From NCBI RefSeq assembly GCF_001083785.1, contig NZ_LAVL01000009.1, forward strand, positions 55,570 through 119,569: a stretch of DNA of 64,000 nucleotides, in the 5' to 3' direction. Of this stretch, positions 17,074-27,296 are shown in pieces. A program made the position numbers and the translations under genes. The DNA comes from Nonomuraea sp. SBT364. Its GTDB lineage: Bacteria > Actinomycetota > Actinomycetes > Streptosporangiales > Streptosporangiaceae. Position 1 is the stretch's first letter; each line of letters opens with the position of its first letter. A model generated the notes under the pieces. That model was not told the DNA's origin, searched no databases, and saw only the letters and a program-made list of their open reading frames with translations.

Positions 17074-17892
17074 GTGAATCTGGGGGATCACCAGCAGGAA
17101 CCTCGGGGCTTCGACCCGTCCAAGCCCAACGTCGCCCGCCTGTACGACTACTACCTGGGCGGCAAGGACCACTTCCCGGCCGACCGCGAGGCGGCCGAGC
17201 GCATCCTCAAGGTGGCGCCCGAGGTGCGGGCCGCCGCCCGCGCCAACCGCGCCTTCCTCGGCAGGGCCGTGCGCTTCCTCGCGGGCGAGGGGATCCGCCA
17301 GTTCCTCGACATCGGCACCGGGCTGCCCTCACAGGGCGCGGTGCACGAGGTGGCCGGCGCCGTCTCCCCCGGCAACCGCGTCGTGTACGTGGACCGGGAC
17401 CCGGTCGTCATGGTGCACGCGCGGGCCATGCTCGCCTCCGGCTCCGGCACGATCGCCGTCGAGGGCGACCTGCGCAAGCCCCGGCAGATCCTCGACGACC
17501 CGCAGGTGCTGGAGACCATCGACTTCAGACAGCCCGTCGGGGTCCTGCTGGTCGCCGTCATGCACTTCATCGCCGAGGCCGACGACCCGGCGGGCATCCT
17601 GCGGACGCTGCGCGAGGCCATGGCCCCGGGCAGCTACCTGGTCCTGTCGCACGGCACCAGCGACGCCCGGCGCGACGCCGTCCGCAAGGGCACCGAGGTC
17701 TACCGGAACGCCACCTCGCCGCTGGTGCTGCGCGACCGGGCGGGCATCGCCGCCCTGTTCGACGGGTTCGACCTGGTGGACCCGGGGCTGGTCTGGCTGC
17801 CCGAGTGGCGTCCCGGCCAGACCGACACGATCGACTTCACCGACGACCCGGCCTCGTCGCTCATCCTGTGCGGCGTGGGCAGGAGGGACTGA
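17074..17892 (+). CDS. SAV2177-type SAM-dependent methyltransferase
   Basis: 272 residues. The opening pattern FDPSKPNVARLYDYYLGGKDHFPADREAA and the SAM site FLDIGTGLPSQGAVHEVA are typical of the actinobacterial DUF574/Methyltransf_19 family, present in many copies in these genomes, with unknown substrates. GTG at 17074 is the start. It lies 4 nt before the LLM oxidoreductase gene and is probably cotranscribed with it. Confidence 0.88.
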   Translation: MNLGDHQQEPRGFDPSKPNVARLYDYYLGGKDHFPADREAAERILKVAPEVRAAARANRAFLGRAVRFLAGEGIRQFLDIGTGLPSQGAVHEVAGAVSPGNRVVYVDRDPVVMVHARAMLASGSGTIAVEGDLRKPRQILDDPQVLETIDFRQPVGVLLVAVMHFIAEADDPAGILRTLREAMAPGSYLVLSHGTSDARRDAVRKGTEVYRNATSPLVLRDRAGIAALFDGFDLVDPGLVWLPEWRPGQTDTIDFTDDPASSLILCGVGRRD

Positions 17893-17896
17893 CCCG

Positions 17897-18808
17897 ATGC
17901 GGATCGGCCTGGCCGCGCCCCAGTACGGCAGGTTCGCCTCGCTGGAGAGCCTTGGCCTGGTGGCGCGGGAGGCCGAGGCGATGGGGTTCGCCTCCCTGTG
18001 GGTGGGCGACCGGCTGCTGACGCCGCTGGAGCCGAAGGACCGCTATCCCGGCGGCGACGGCTCGATCCCGGAGGCGCACGGCGTGTTCCTGGACCCGTTC
18101 GCGGTGCTGTCGGTGGCCGCGTCGCTGACCTCGCGGATCCGGCTCGGCACCAGCGCGCTCAACGCCTGCTGGTACGCTCCCCCGCTGCTGGCCCGCTCTC
18201 TGACGACGATCGACCAGCTCAGCGGCGGCCGCCTGGACGTGGGGCTGGGGCTCGGCTGGTCGTCGGACGAGTACGCCGCCGTCGGCGTGCCGTGGAAGTC
18301 GAGGGCCGCCAGGTACGAGGCCACGCTCGACGCGCTGGAGGCCATCTGGCACACCGACCCGGTCGCCTACGACGGCGAGCTGTGGACGGTGGCGCCCAGC
18401 CGCATCCGGCCCAAGCCGGTCGGCCGCCCGCCGGTGCTGCTGGGCGGGTTCGCCCCCGAGGCGCTGCGGCGCGTCGGCCGCCGGGCCGACGGCTGGCTGA
18501 CCGCGTCGCTGCCGATCCGGATGCTGACCTCGATGTGGGACACGGTGCTGCGGGCCGCCGAGGAGGCCGGCCGCGACCCGGGGGCGCTGCGGATGGTCCT
18601 GCGCGCCAACCCGGTCGTCACCGCCGGGGGCTCGCCGCCCAGGAGCGGCCCTGTGCCGCAGATCGCGGACTACCTGAACGAGGCGGCGGCGGCCGGGGTC
18701 CACGAGTGCGTCCTGGACCTCCAGCACACCGCCGAGAACGCCCCGCACCTGCTGGAGCTGGCCGGGGAGTTCAGGTCCTACTTGAGCGCGGCGAGCGCGG
18801 CGTCGTAG
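17897..18808 (+). CDS. LLM-class (probably F420-dependent) oxidoreductase
   Basis: 303 residues, luciferase-like TIM barrel: [27 protein letters not shown], a [30 protein letters not shown] segment and [18 protein letters not shown]. Members use F420 or FMN; the actinobacterial context favours F420. Substrate unknown. The 3' end overlaps tpx, on the other strand, by 31 nt. Confidence 0.88.
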   Translation: MRIGLAAPQYGRFASLESLGLVAREAEAMGFASLWVGDRLLTPLEPKDRYPGGDGSIPEAHGVFLDPFAVLSVAASLTSRIRLGTSALNACWYAPPLLARSLTTIDQLSGGRLDVGLGLGWSSDEYAAVGVPWKSRAARYEATLDALEAIWHTDPVAYDGELWTVAPSRIRPKPVGRPPVLLGGFAPEALRRVGRRADGWLTASLPIRMLTSMWDTVLRAAEEAGRDPGALRMVLRANPVVTAGGSPPRSGPVPQIADYLNEAAAAGVHECVLDLQHTAENAPHLLELAGEFRSYLSAASAAS

Positions 18809-19278
18809 TCGGGCTCCTGGGTGATCTCCGGGACGAGCTCGGAGTGGAGCACGTTGTTGGCGCCGTCGAGCACGATCACCGCGCGCGCGGCCAGGCCGGC
18901 CAGCGGGCCGCTCTCCTGGGCGATCCCGTAGTCCTGGAGGAACCCGCGACCGCGCATGAGCGACAGCATGGTGACGTTGTCGAGCCCCTCGGCGCCGCAG
19001 AACCGCTTCTGCGCGAACGGCAGGTCGGCCGAGACGCAGAGCACGGTCACGCCGGGGTGCTCGGCGGCGATCTCGTTGAAGCGGCGCACGGAGGCGGCGC
19101 ACACGCCGGTGTCGACGCTCGGGAAGATGTTGAGCACCTTCACCGCGTCGCCGTACTCGGCCAGCGTGCGATCACCGAGGTCGGCGCCGACCAGGCTGAA
19201 GCCGGGCACCGCGTCCCCGGGCCGGGGGAAGGAGCCGCCCACGGTGATCGGGTTTCCTTTGAACGTGACGTCGGACAT
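18778..19278 (-). CDS. tpx: Thiol peroxidase (Tpx, atypical 2-Cys peroxiredoxin)
   Basis: 166 residues. Peroxidatic Cys60 in [17 protein letters not shown] and resolving Cys94 in KRFCGAEGL; both are in family positions. Reduces hydroperoxides using thioredoxin. ATG at 19278 with an AGGAGG site just upstream. Monocistronic-looking; a short perfect palindrome lies at 19299-19317 in front of it. Confidence 0.95.
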   Translation of the reverse strand: MSDVTFKGNPITVGGSFPRPGDAVPGFSLVGADLGDRTLAEYGDAVKVLNIFPSVDTGVCAASVRRFNEIAAEHPGVTVLCVSADLPFAQKRFCGAEGLDNVTMLSLMRGRGFLQDYGIAQESGPLAGLAARAVIVLDGANNVLHSELVPEITQEPDYDAALAALK

Positions 19279-19298
19279 GAAGCCTCCTGATGGCAGTG

Positions 19299-19317
19299 AG
19301 ATCCCGCGTCGGGATCT
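19299..19317. promoter_or_regulatory. Palindrome in front of tpx
   Basis: AGATCCCG-CGT-CGGGATCT, 8-bp perfect arms with a 3-nt centre, about 20 nt upstream of the tpx start and 13 nt after the stop of the upstream regulator gene on the same strand. It has no T tract on either side, so an operator is more likely than a terminator. Confidence 0.4.
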
Positions 19318-19329
19318 TATCGCCCGTGC

Positions 19330-20301
19330 TCAGGCCCAGCCGTTGCGGGCCGCGTGCCAGCCGAGCTGCACCCGGGTGCGGGCGCCGGCCAGGTCCATCA
19401 GGGCCCGCACCCGGCGCTGGAGGGTGCGCAGCGACAGGTCGAGCTGGCCTGCCACGGCCTCGTCGGTCAGCCCGGCGAGCAGCAGCCCGAGGATGTTCCT
19501 GTCGAGCTCGCCGATCACGGCCTCGCGCTCCTCGGTCAGCTCTCCGGCGTCCACGCGCAGCGGGTAGGCGCGCAGCCAGATCGACTCGAACAGCGCCTCG
19601 ACCGCCGTGAGCAGGCCGCTGCGGTGCAGCAGCACAGCGGCCGGCTCGCCGCCCGGCTCGGTGGTCAGCGGCACCAGCGCCAGCTCGCTGTCGGCCATCA
19701 TCAGCTTGATCGGCAGCTTGTCGGCCACCCTGACCTGGACGCCCCGGCGGATGGAGGCGATGGTCCCGGTCGCCACGCCGGGCGTGGCCAGCACCTCGCG
19801 CTCGACCAGCACCAGATACTCCACGCCGCGGTCGACGCCCTGGTCCTCGGCCGTGTTGTCGTCCGGCGGCACGGCCACGAACGGCGCCGTGGAGAACGAG
19901 CGCACCTGCTCGGCCGCGGCCCACTGGATCTGCAGGAAGCGCTGCCGTACCGCTTCCACGCCCGTCACGACCTCGATGAGGTCGCCCACGGCGCGGTCGG
20001 CGGCGGCCATGCGGTGCTGTTCGGCGAGCGCGACCAGGGCGAGCTCGGCGGTGCGCAGCTCCTCGCGGCGCGCGGTGAGCAGGCCGCCGAGCGCGACGGC
20101 GGGCGGCGCGGCGACGTGGCGGGCGGGGACGCCGGGCAGGCGCGAGACCAGGCCGCGCCCGACCAGGGCGGCCAGGTCCTCCGCCACGGCGGTAACCGGC
20201 CGCTCCAGGGCGGCGGCGAGCTCGGCGGCGGTGCCGGGGCCGTCGATCAGGCGGCGGTAGGCGGTCTCCTCACCGGCTGTGAGCCCCAAAGCCTCCAGCA
20301 C
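19330..20301 (-). CDS. TrmB-like/LuxR-type helix-turn-helix regulator
   Basis: 323 residues. N-terminal winged helix of the TrmB kind (ALGLTAGEETAYRRLIDGPGTAAELAAAL), a central sensor-like region and a C-terminal LuxR-type HTH (LLAGLTDEAVAGQLDLSLRTLQRRVRALMDLAGARTRVQLG). GTG at 20301 is selected over one at 20394 because GGAGGGAGGGGG lies directly in front of it. It follows the secreted subtilisin gene on the same strand after 99 bp and may be cotranscribed. Target unknown. Confidence 0.86.
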   Translation of the reverse strand: MLEALGLTAGEETAYRRLIDGPGTAAELAAALERPVTAVAEDLAALVGRGLVSRLPGVPARHVAAPPAVALGGLLTARREELRTAELALVALAEQHRMAAADRAVGDLIEVVTGVEAVRQRFLQIQWAAAEQVRSFSTAPFVAVPPDDNTAEDQGVDRGVEYLVLVEREVLATPGVATGTIASIRRGVQVRVADKLPIKLMMADSELALVPLTTEPGGEPAAVLLHRSGLLTAVEALFESIWLRAYPLRVDAGELTEEREAVIGELDRNILGLLLAGLTDEAVAGQLDLSLRTLQRRVRALMDLAGARTRVQLGWHAARNGWA

Positions 20302-20400
20302 GGTGTCCCCCTCCCTCCGATCGCCGATCAGTATGGGAGAGAAGACAGGACCGAAGGCGACAAAGCCGCCTTCGGCCCCGAATCGTGACAACACGGTTAT

Positions 20401-23400
20401 CTAGCCGACAATCGCTCGGATGATCTCCTGGCTGACGGTGTTGCCCTTCCCGTCGGCGGCCGTGGCCTTCAGCGAGAGCGTGCCGCCGCGCACCAGCGCC
20501 GTCCACGTGCCCTTGCCGCTGGGCACCAGGGCGGCCTTCCGCCAGGTGGCGCCGTCGTCATGGGAGACCGACAGCGTCGCCTTCGTCGCCCTGCTGGGCG
20601 AGGGCAGCCACTCCTGCGTGGTGCCGGAGATGGTGATCTTCGCCAGCGGGCCGAGCCGCTTGACGTCGTAGTCGAGCTGCATCATCGGGACGTCGGTCCG
20701 GTAGGGGCCGTCCGGGTCGGGCGCCGCCGAGACGAAACTCCACTCCGTGTGGGTGCGGGTGGAGGTACGCCACGTGGCGGCGTCCCGGTCGACGTCGAGG
20801 GTCACCTTGTACGGCGTCGCCTCCGAGGGCAGGCCGTCCCAGTAGACCATCGCGCGTCCCGCGGCCTTCTTGAGCAGCTTGTCGCCCTGGTAGAAGCCGA
20901 TGGACATGGTGCCGTACTCGTCGCCGCCGCCACCGGAGTGGCCGGGAGTCCCGTCCGAGAGCGGCGGGATGTTGAACTGGAAGCCGCCGTCCGGCTCGCG
21001 GAACGGGCCCCAGTACTCGGTGCCGAGCCTCGGCCTGACGACCGGGCCGAACCACTCGTGCGTGACCCGCTGGCCCGCCCGGTAGGTCTGCGGCGTCTGG
21101 CGCATCTCCCAGCCGTCGTCGCCGATGAAGTGCGACTCGTACCAGCTGACGCCCTTGGGCGTGGAGACCCACTCGGTGCGTTCGGCGGGGAAGAACTCGC
21201 GCTCGCGGAAGCCGATGGCCGGACCCCAGCCGTCCACGAGGTTGTAGCGGAACCCGCCGCCCTCCTGGCCGGCGGCGCCGCCGTTGTAGACGCCGCGCAC
21301 CCGGGCCAGGTCGCGCGGCCGGTGATCGAGGTCGCGGTCCGGGATGGCGCCCCGGTGCACGTCCACCAGGTCGTACAGGTAGGACGCGTAGGGCCGCTGC
21401 TCGACCACGGCACGGGTGCCGGCGAGCCCTCCGGCGCCGTCACGCGGGACCAGGACGACCGGGATCGTCACGCCCTCGCCGTAGAACTCGTAGAGCCGGC
21501 CCGGCTCGTCGTTGACGACGACGAGCAGCGCGGCGCCGGCCGCCATGGCCTGCCTGGCGCGCTCCTCGGCGGGCACCTCGGCGCTGCGGGTCACGACGAC
21601 GGCCTTGCCCTTGGCGTCGATGCCGGCGTAGTCCTGCGCCGCGCCCTTGCCCGCGGCGACCGTCACCAGCCGGGTGCGGCCCTCGGTGAGCGGGCCGCCA
21701 CCCTGCACGGTCGCCACCAGTTCGGGACGGCCGGGCACGTCCAGCGTCAGCGCGGGCTCGCCCCGGCGCCAGCGGGTCAGGTAGTCGAAGGAGCCCTGCG
21801 TGACCTTCTTCGTGGGCGAGACGTAGACGCTCTCGTACCAGATGGGCAGCATGTACCCGAGCCGCATGCCCGGGGTGTCGGGCAGCGCCCGGACGAAGTC
21901 CAGGTGCTGCTGGCGGTGCTCGGTGGGCTTGGGCGTGGTGACGGTGACCGGCCTGGCCTCGCTCGCGTCGAGCACGAGCTCGGTGTCGCCGTCGAGCAGG
22001 GTCTCCGGGGCGACCAGCATCGCCATGCCGCGCGCGTCCGGCCGCTCGCCCTTGACCTCCAGCAGCGAGAAGGCCAGGTAGTTGCCGGGCGGCAGGCGCA
22101 GCAAGCGCTCGCCCTCCACCGCGTACGGGTACATGTCGCCGGTCCTGGCGTCGCCCAGCACCACGGTGCCGGAGGCGGGCTCGCCGTCGCGGTCGCGCAG
22201 CTTCAGCGTCAGGTCGTAGAGCTCGCGCTCCTTGGCCGCGCCGTACCCGGTACGCACCACGAAGTCGCCGGCGGTGGCCGTCACCAGGCCCGACACCCTG
22301 GTGTCCGGAGCCAGCCCCGCCGGGTCGACGGTGAGCGTGACCTCGGCCGTGCCGCGCGCCGGCACGGTCACCTTCGGCGCCGACAGCGTGACCGCGCCGG
22401 AGCCGGTCACCGCCAGGTCGAGCGCCACGTCGGCGTCGCCGTCGTTGCGGTAGACGATCTTCCGCTCGGCCTTGGGGTCGTCGGCCGCGTGCGGCCAGTC
22501 GAAGAAGGCGGCCGGCACCGAGCCGGTCGCCGTCACCGCGGCCCCGACGGCCGCCGCCACGTCCAGCCGTCCGACGCCCTGCTCGTACGGCGTGTACGCG
22601 AGCTCCTTGGCCGAGCTCATCAGCGTGTCCTTGAGCTGCTGCCCGGTCCGGTCCGGGTGCCGCTGGGCCAGGATGGCGGCCGCCCCGGCCACGTGCGGGG
22701 TGGCCATCGAGGTGCCGTCCAGGCTCCAGTACGGCCCGCTCGACCCGGTGTGGTGCGACGAGTGCGCGGCGTTGATCGCCACGCCGGGCGCGGACAGGTC
22801 CGGCTTGAGCCCGTAGGTCTTGTAGAGCGGCCCCATGCTGGAGAAGTCGGCACGGTTGTCCGACTTGTCCACCGCGGCCACGGTGAGTGCGGAGGCGGCG
22901 GAACCCGGGGCGCCGATCGTGCCCTCGCCGTAGCTGTTGCCCGCCGCGATCACGAACAGCGCGCCGGTCCGCTTGGACAGGTTGTCCACCGCCAGCGCCA
23001 TCGGGTCGTCGCCGCCGTCGGGGATGTCGCTGCCCAGGCTCATGCTGACGACCTTGGCCCGGGCCGCGGCCCACTCCATGCCCGCGATGATCCACGAGTC
23101 CTGGCCGTAGCCGTCGTCGGCGAGCACCTTGCCGATCACCAGGTCGGCGCCGGGCGCGACGCCCTTGTTCGCGCCGCCGGACGCCGCGCCGGTGCCCGCG
23201 ACCGTGGAGGCGACGTGCGTGCCGTGGCCGTTGACGTCGGTGACCTCCTCGCCGGGCACGAAGCTCGTGGTCTCGGCGATCTGGTCCTTCAGGTCCGGGT
23301 GCGCGGTGTCGATGCCGGTGTCGAGCACGGCGACCTTGACGCCGGTGCCGTCGAACCCGGCGGCCCACGCCTGCGGTGCGCCGACCTGCGGCACGCTCTC

Positions 23401-23979
23401 CTTCAGCGAGGCCCTGGCCTTGCCGTCCAGCCAGATTCTGCCGAGGCCGCCGGCCAGCCTGGTGCGCCCACCGGCGATCGCGTTCCAGAACGGGCGCGGG
23501 TCCTTGCCCACGCGCAGCGCGGCGCCGCCGACGCTGGGCAGCGGGCGCACGACCTCGGCCCCGGCGGGAGCCGAGCGCGGGGCCGCGCCCTCGTAGGTGG
23601 TGATCACGGGCAGACCCGGCACGCGGGCGTCGTCGTAGCCCATCTCGACCAGGTCGCTGACGTTGAACAGCCGCAGGTCCAGGCGCTCGGCCGCGACCAG
23701 CGGCAGCGCCTCGTCCGGCAGCACGTAGGTGTCGCCGCCGGACCGCTGGACCTGGACGCCGCCCTGCGCGCCGGTGGGGCGCTCGACGGTGACGACGTCC
23801 TGGTCGCCGGGGCCGTCCACGTAATGGACGCGGTCGCCGGTGAGGAGGGTGACGGTGTGCCCGGAGCCCTGAGGTGCGGGCTCCGGTGGTGTTTCCGCGT
23901 GCGCCGCCGGCGGGGCGGCCAGCGCGCTCGCCGCGAGAGCGACGGCGAGCACGCCGGGGAGCTTCCTGTTGAGGGGCAT
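20401..23979 (-). CDS. Large secreted subtilisin-family (S8) serine peptidase
   Basis: 1192 residues. Signal peptide ending near residue 28 (AHA), a propeptide, then the catalytic domain with Asp220 (VAVLDTGID), His252 (GHGTHVAST), Asn348 (AAGNS) and Ser424 (GTSMATPHVAG). A PA-like insert and about 700 residues of beta-rich accessory domains follow, a size common in actinomycete secreted peptidases. Probably an extracellular nutrient-scavenging protease. ATG 23979 is the only sensible start, yet no clear ribosome site precedes it; instead a 27-bp palindrome begins 5 bp upstream. Confidence 0.93.
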   Translation of the reverse strand: MPLNRKLPGVLAVALAASALAAPPAAHAETPPEPAPQGSGHTVTLLTGDRVHYVDGPGDQDVVTVERPTGAQGGVQVQRSGGDTYVLPDEALPLVAAERLDLRLFNVSDLVEMGYDDARVPGLPVITTYEGAAPRSAPAGAEVVRPLPSVGGAALRVGKDPRPFWNAIAGGRTRLAGGLGRIWLDGKARASLKESVPQVGAPQAWAAGFDGTGVKVAVLDTGIDTAHPDLKDQIAETTSFVPGEEVTDVNGHGTHVASTVAGTGAASGGANKGVAPGADLVIGKVLADDGYGQDSWIIAGMEWAAARAKVVSMSLGSDIPDGGDDPMALAVDNLSKRTGALFVIAAGNSYGEGTIGAPGSAASALTVAAVDKSDNRADFSSMGPLYKTYGLKPDLSAPGVAINAAHSSHHTGSSGPYWSLDGTSMATPHVAGAAAILAQRHPDRTGQQLKDTLMSSAKELAYTPYEQGVGRLDVAAAVGAAVTATGSVPAAFFDWPHAADDPKAERKIVYRNDGDADVALDLAVTGSGAVTLSAPKVTVPARGTAEVTLTVDPAGLAPDTRVSGLVTATAGDFVVRTGYGAAKERELYDLTLKLRDRDGEPASGTVVLGDARTGDMYPYAVEGERLLRLPPGNYLAFSLLEVKGERPDARGMAMLVAPETLLDGDTELVLDASEARPVTVTTPKPTEHRQQHLDFVRALPDTPGMRLGYMLPIWYESVYVSPTKKVTQGSFDYLTRWRRGEPALTLDVPGRPELVATVQGGGPLTEGRTRLVTVAAGKGAAQDYAGIDAKGKAVVVTRSAEVPAEERARQAMAAGAALLVVVNDEPGRLYEFYGEGVTIPVVLVPRDGAGGLAGTRAVVEQRPYASYLYDLVDVHRGAIPDRDLDHRPRDLARVRGVYNGGAAGQEGGGFRYNLVDGWGPAIGFREREFFPAERTEWVSTPKGVSWYESHFIGDDGWEMRQTPQTYRAGQRVTHEWFGPVVRPRLGTEYWGPFREPDGGFQFNIPPLSDGTPGHSGGGGDEYGTMSIGFYQGDKLLKKAAGRAMVYWDGLPSEATPYKVTLDVDRDAATWRTSTRTHTEWSFVSAAPDPDGPYRTDVPMMQLDYDVKRLGPLAKITISGTTQEWLPSPSRATKATLSVSHDDGATWRKAALVPSGKGTWTALVRGGTLSLKATAADGKGNTVSQEIIRAIVG

Positions 23980-23984
23980 GAGAT

Positions 23985-24011
23985 GGATCTACCGGCAATG
24001 CCGGTAGATCC
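23985..24011 (-). promoter_or_regulatory. 27-bp palindrome immediately before the S8 peptidase start
   Basis: Two perfect 13-bp arms (23985-23997 and 23999-24011, core GGATCTACCGGCA) around a single base. It ends 5 bp from the ATG and occupies the ribosome-site position. It could be an operator, the terminator of icmF, or an mRNA hairpin hiding the translation start. Confidence 0.6.
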
Positions 24012-24059
24012 GGAATATTCCTCCGCTGGCGAGAACCCGCCCTGGCGCGAGCCCGCCAC

Positions 24060-27000
24060 TCAGACGTTGCGCCGGTACTGGCCTCCCGCCTCGAACAGCG
24101 CGTCGGTGATCTGCCCCAGCGAGCAGACCCGGGCCGCCTCCATCAGCACCTCGAACGCGTTGCCGTCGGACATCGCCGCCTCCCGCAGCCTGGCCAGCGC
24201 GGCCGGGGCCTCGGCCCGGTTGCTCTCGTGGAAGGCGTGCAGCCGGTCGAGCTGCGAGCGCTTCTCCTCCTCGGTGCCCCTGGCCAGCTCCAGCTTGTGC
24301 GGCCCGGGTTCGTCGCCGCCCGGGTTGCGGAACGTGTTGACCCCGATGATCGGCAGCGACCCGTCGTGCTTGCGGGTCTCGTACAGCATGGACTCGTCCT
24401 GGATCTTGCCGCGCTGGTAGCCGGTCTCCATCGCGCCGAGCACGCCGCCGCGGTCCGACAGCCGCTCGAACTCGCGCAGCACCGCCTCCTCCACCAGGTC
24501 GGTGAGCTCGTCGATGATGTACGCGCCCTGCAGCGGGTTCTCGTTGCGCGCCAGGCCCCACTCGCGGTTGATGATCATCTGGATCGCCATCGCGCGGCGC
24601 ACCGAATCGGCCGACGGGGTGGTGACCGCCTCGTCGAAGGCGTTGGTGTGCAGGCTGTTGCAGTTGTCGTAGACGGCGATCAGGGCCTGCAGGGTGGTGC
24701 GGATGTCGTTGAAGTTCATCTCCTGGGCGTGCAGGGAGCGGCCCGAGGTCTGGATGTGGTACTTCAGCTTCTGCGACCGCTCGGCCGCGCCGTAGCGCTC
24801 GCGCATCGCCACCGCCCAGATGCGGCGCGCCACCCGGCCGAGCACGCTGTATTCGGGGTCCATGCCGTTGGAGAAGAAGAACGACAGGTTCGGCGCGAAG
24901 TCGTCGATGTCCATCCCCCTGGCCAGGTACGCCTCCACGTAGGTGAAGCCGTTGGCCAGGGTGAAGGCGAGCTGGCTGATGGGGTTCGCGCCCGCCTCGG
25001 CGATGTGGTAGCCGGAGATCGACACCGAGTAGAAGTTGCGCACCCCGTTGCGGATGAACCACTCCTGGATGTCGGCCATCATCCGCAGCGAGAACTCGGT
25101 GGAGAAGATGCAGGTGTTCTGGCCCTGGTCCTCCTTGAGGATGTCGGCCTGGACCGTGCCCCTGACCGTGGCCAGCGTCCCGGCCCGCAGCGCGGCGGCC
25201 TCCTCGCCCCCGGGCTCGCGGCCGTGCTCGTCGCGGAAGCGCTGGAGCGCCTGGTCGACGGCGGCGTTGAGGAAGAAGGCCAGGATCGTCGGGGCCGGGC
25301 CGTTGATGGTCATCGACACCGACGTGCTGGGTGCGGACAGGTCGAAGCCGTCGTAGAGCGCCTTCATGTCGTCGAGCGTCGCGATCGACACCCCCGACGT
25401 ACCGACTTTTCCGTAAATGTCGGGCCGCAGGTCCGGGTCGTTCCCGTACAGCGTCACCGAGTCGAACGCCGTCGACAGCCGCGTCGCCGGCTGGCCCTCG
25501 GACAGCAGCTTGAAGCGCCGGTTCGTGCGGAACGGGTCGCCCTCTCCGGCGAACATCCTGGTCGGGTCCTCGTCGTCCCTCTTGAACGCGAACACCCCCG
25601 CCGTGAACGGGAACCTGCCCGGCAGGTTCTCGCTCCGCAGGAACCTGATCAGCTCCCCGTGGTCCTCGTAACGCGGCAGCGCGACCCTCGGGATGCGGTT
25701 GCCCGACAGCGTCTCGCGCCACAGCGGCGTGTGGATCTCCCGGTCCCGCACCTTCACCACGAGCTCGTCGGCCGTGTACTGCTCCTTGGTGGCGGGCCAG
25801 CTCTCCAGCAGGGCGCGGCTCTCGTCGCTCAGCTCCGCCTCCGCCCTGGCGGAGAGCTCGTCGAGCCGGCCGTCCTCGAGGAGCGCGCTGACGGCGGCGA
25901 GCTGCTGGCGGCGGCGGGCCACCTCCGCCTGCGCCCGGGTCTCCTCGTGGTAGCCGCGCACGGTCTCGGCGATCTCCGCGAGGTAGCGCACCCGGCCCGG
26001 CGGCACGATCGCCGCCGACGCCTGGGACGTACGCCCGCGCACCGGCGCGAGCAGCCCGGGGCCGGCCGGCATGCCCTTGTCCACCAGCAGCTCCTTGAGA
26101 TACTGGTACAGCGATGTGACCCCGGCGTCGTTGTAGCGGGCCGCGATCGTCCCGAAGACCGGCATCTCGTCCGGGGAGACGCCGAACGCCTCCCGGTTGC
26201 GCACGAGCTGCCGCCGCACGTCGCGCAGCGCGTCCTCGGCCCCGCGCCGCTCGTACTTGTTGATCACCACGGCCTCGGCGAAGTCCAGCATGTCGATCTT
26301 CTCAAGCTGGGACGCCGCGCCGAACTCCGGCGTCATCACGTAGATCGGCACGTCCACGTGCGGCACGATGCCCGCGTCGCCCTGGCCGATGCCGGGCGTC
26401 TCCACCACCACCAGGTCGTACCCGGCGGCCCGGCAGGCGGCGATCACGTCGTCCAGGCAGGCGGGCACCTCGTTGGGCGCGCCCCGGGTGGCCAGGGACC
26501 GGAAGTACGTCTGCGGGCTCAGGCTGTTCATCCTGATCCGGTCGCCCAGCAGCGCGCCGCCGCCGCGCCGCCGCGTCGGGTCGATGGCGATGACCGCGAT
26601 GCGCAGCTTGTCGTCGTTGTCCACACGCAGCCGGCGCACCAGTTCGTCGGTGAGCGACGACTTCCCGGACCCGCCGGTCCCGGTGATGCCCAGCACCGGC
26701 GCCGTCCGGCCCGCCGCCCGCACCCCCTCGACCAGCCCGGCCGGCGCGCGGCCCGCCTCGATGAGGGTGATCGTCCTGGCCAGCGCCGCCTGGTCGCCCG
26801 AGACCACGGCCTCGACCGACGGGGCGCCGGCCGGCTCGGTGTCGCACTCCTCGATCAGCTTGTTGATCATCCCGGGCAGGCCGAGCCGCTGCCCGTCCTC
26901 CGGGGAGAAGATGCGCGTGACGCCGCGCGCGTGCAGCAGGTCGATCTCGTCCCGCACGATCACCCCGCCGCCGCCGCCGTACACCTTGACGTGCCCGGCG

Positions 27001-27257
27001 CCGCGCTCGCGCAGCAGATCCACCAGGTAGGAGAAGAATTCCACGTGCCCGCCCTGGTACGAGCTGATCGCCACGCCCTGGACGTCCTCCTGGATGGCGG
27101 CGGTGACGATCTCGTCCACCGATCGGTTGTGCCCGAGGTGGATCACCTCGGCGCCCTGGGTCTGCAGGATGCGCCGCATGATGTTGATGGCCGCGTCGTG
27201 GCCGTCGAACAGCGCTGCCGCTGTCACGAATCGGACCGGGTTGACCGGAACGTGCAC
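24060..27257 (-). CDS. icmF: Fused isobutyryl-CoA mutase IcmF
   Basis: Adenosylcobalamin enzyme interconverting isobutyryl-CoA and n-butyryl-CoA, fused to its own G-protein chaperone. 1065 residues in the known order: B12-binding domain with the DGHDAA motif (cofactor-ligating His20), MeaB-like GTPase with P-loop GTGGSGKS at 193-200 and the VVETPGIGQGD switch, then the large substrate barrel (TFDSVTLYG-type region, NTCIFSTEFSLRMMADIQEWF, SISGYHIAEAGANPI). GTG at 27257 with AAGGAG upstream. Links valine/fatty-acid breakdown to butyryl-CoA supply. Divergent from a sugar dehydrogenase gene. Confidence 0.96.
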   Translation of the reverse strand: MHVPVNPVRFVTAAALFDGHDAAINIMRRILQTQGAEVIHLGHNRSVDEIVTAAIQEDVQGVAISSYQGGHVEFFSYLVDLLRERGAGHVKVYGGGGGVIVRDEIDLLHARGVTRIFSPEDGQRLGLPGMINKLIEECDTEPAGAPSVEAVVSGDQAALARTITLIEAGRAPAGLVEGVRAAGRTAPVLGITGTGGSGKSSLTDELVRRLRVDNDDKLRIAVIAIDPTRRRGGGALLGDRIRMNSLSPQTYFRSLATRGAPNEVPACLDDVIAACRAAGYDLVVVETPGIGQGDAGIVPHVDVPIYVMTPEFGAASQLEKIDMLDFAEAVVINKYERRGAEDALRDVRRQLVRNREAFGVSPDEMPVFGTIAARYNDAGVTSLYQYLKELLVDKGMPAGPGLLAPVRGRTSQASAAIVPPGRVRYLAEIAETVRGYHEETRAQAEVARRRQQLAAVSALLEDGRLDELSARAEAELSDESRALLESWPATKEQYTADELVVKVRDREIHTPLWRETLSGNRIPRVALPRYEDHGELIRFLRSENLPGRFPFTAGVFAFKRDDEDPTRMFAGEGDPFRTNRRFKLLSEGQPATRLSTAFDSVTLYGNDPDLRPDIYGKVGTSGVSIATLDDMKALYDGFDLSAPSTSVSMTINGPAPTILAFFLNAAVDQALQRFRDEHGREPGGEEAAALRAGTLATVRGTVQADILKEDQGQNTCIFSTEFSLRMMADIQEWFIRNGVRNFYSVSISGYHIAEAGANPISQLAFTLANGFTYVEAYLARGMDIDDFAPNLSFFFSNGMDPEYSVLGRVARRIWAVAMRERYGAAERSQKLKYHIQTSGRSLHAQEMNFNDIRTTLQALIAVYDNCNSLHTNAFDEAVTTPSADSVRRAMAIQMIINREWGLARNENPLQGAYIIDELTDLVEEAVLREFERLSDRGGVLGAMETGYQRGKIQDESMLYETRKHDGSLPIIGVNTFRNPGGDEPGPHKLELARGTEEEKRSQLDRLHAFHESNRAEAPAALARLREAAMSDGNAFEVLMEAARVCSLGQITDALFEAGGQYRRNV

Positions 27258-27296
27258 GCCTGATCACTCCTTCGTGGGGCCCTGATTCGAAGATAC

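Noticed and set aside
20560..24420. Very long open frame on the plus strand opposite the S8 peptidase and the end of icmF.
   Set aside because: Its translation is low-complexity Arg/Gly/Ala/Val-rich with no family motif, as expected for the complement of GC3-biased genes; the minus-strand genes have full catalytic motifs.
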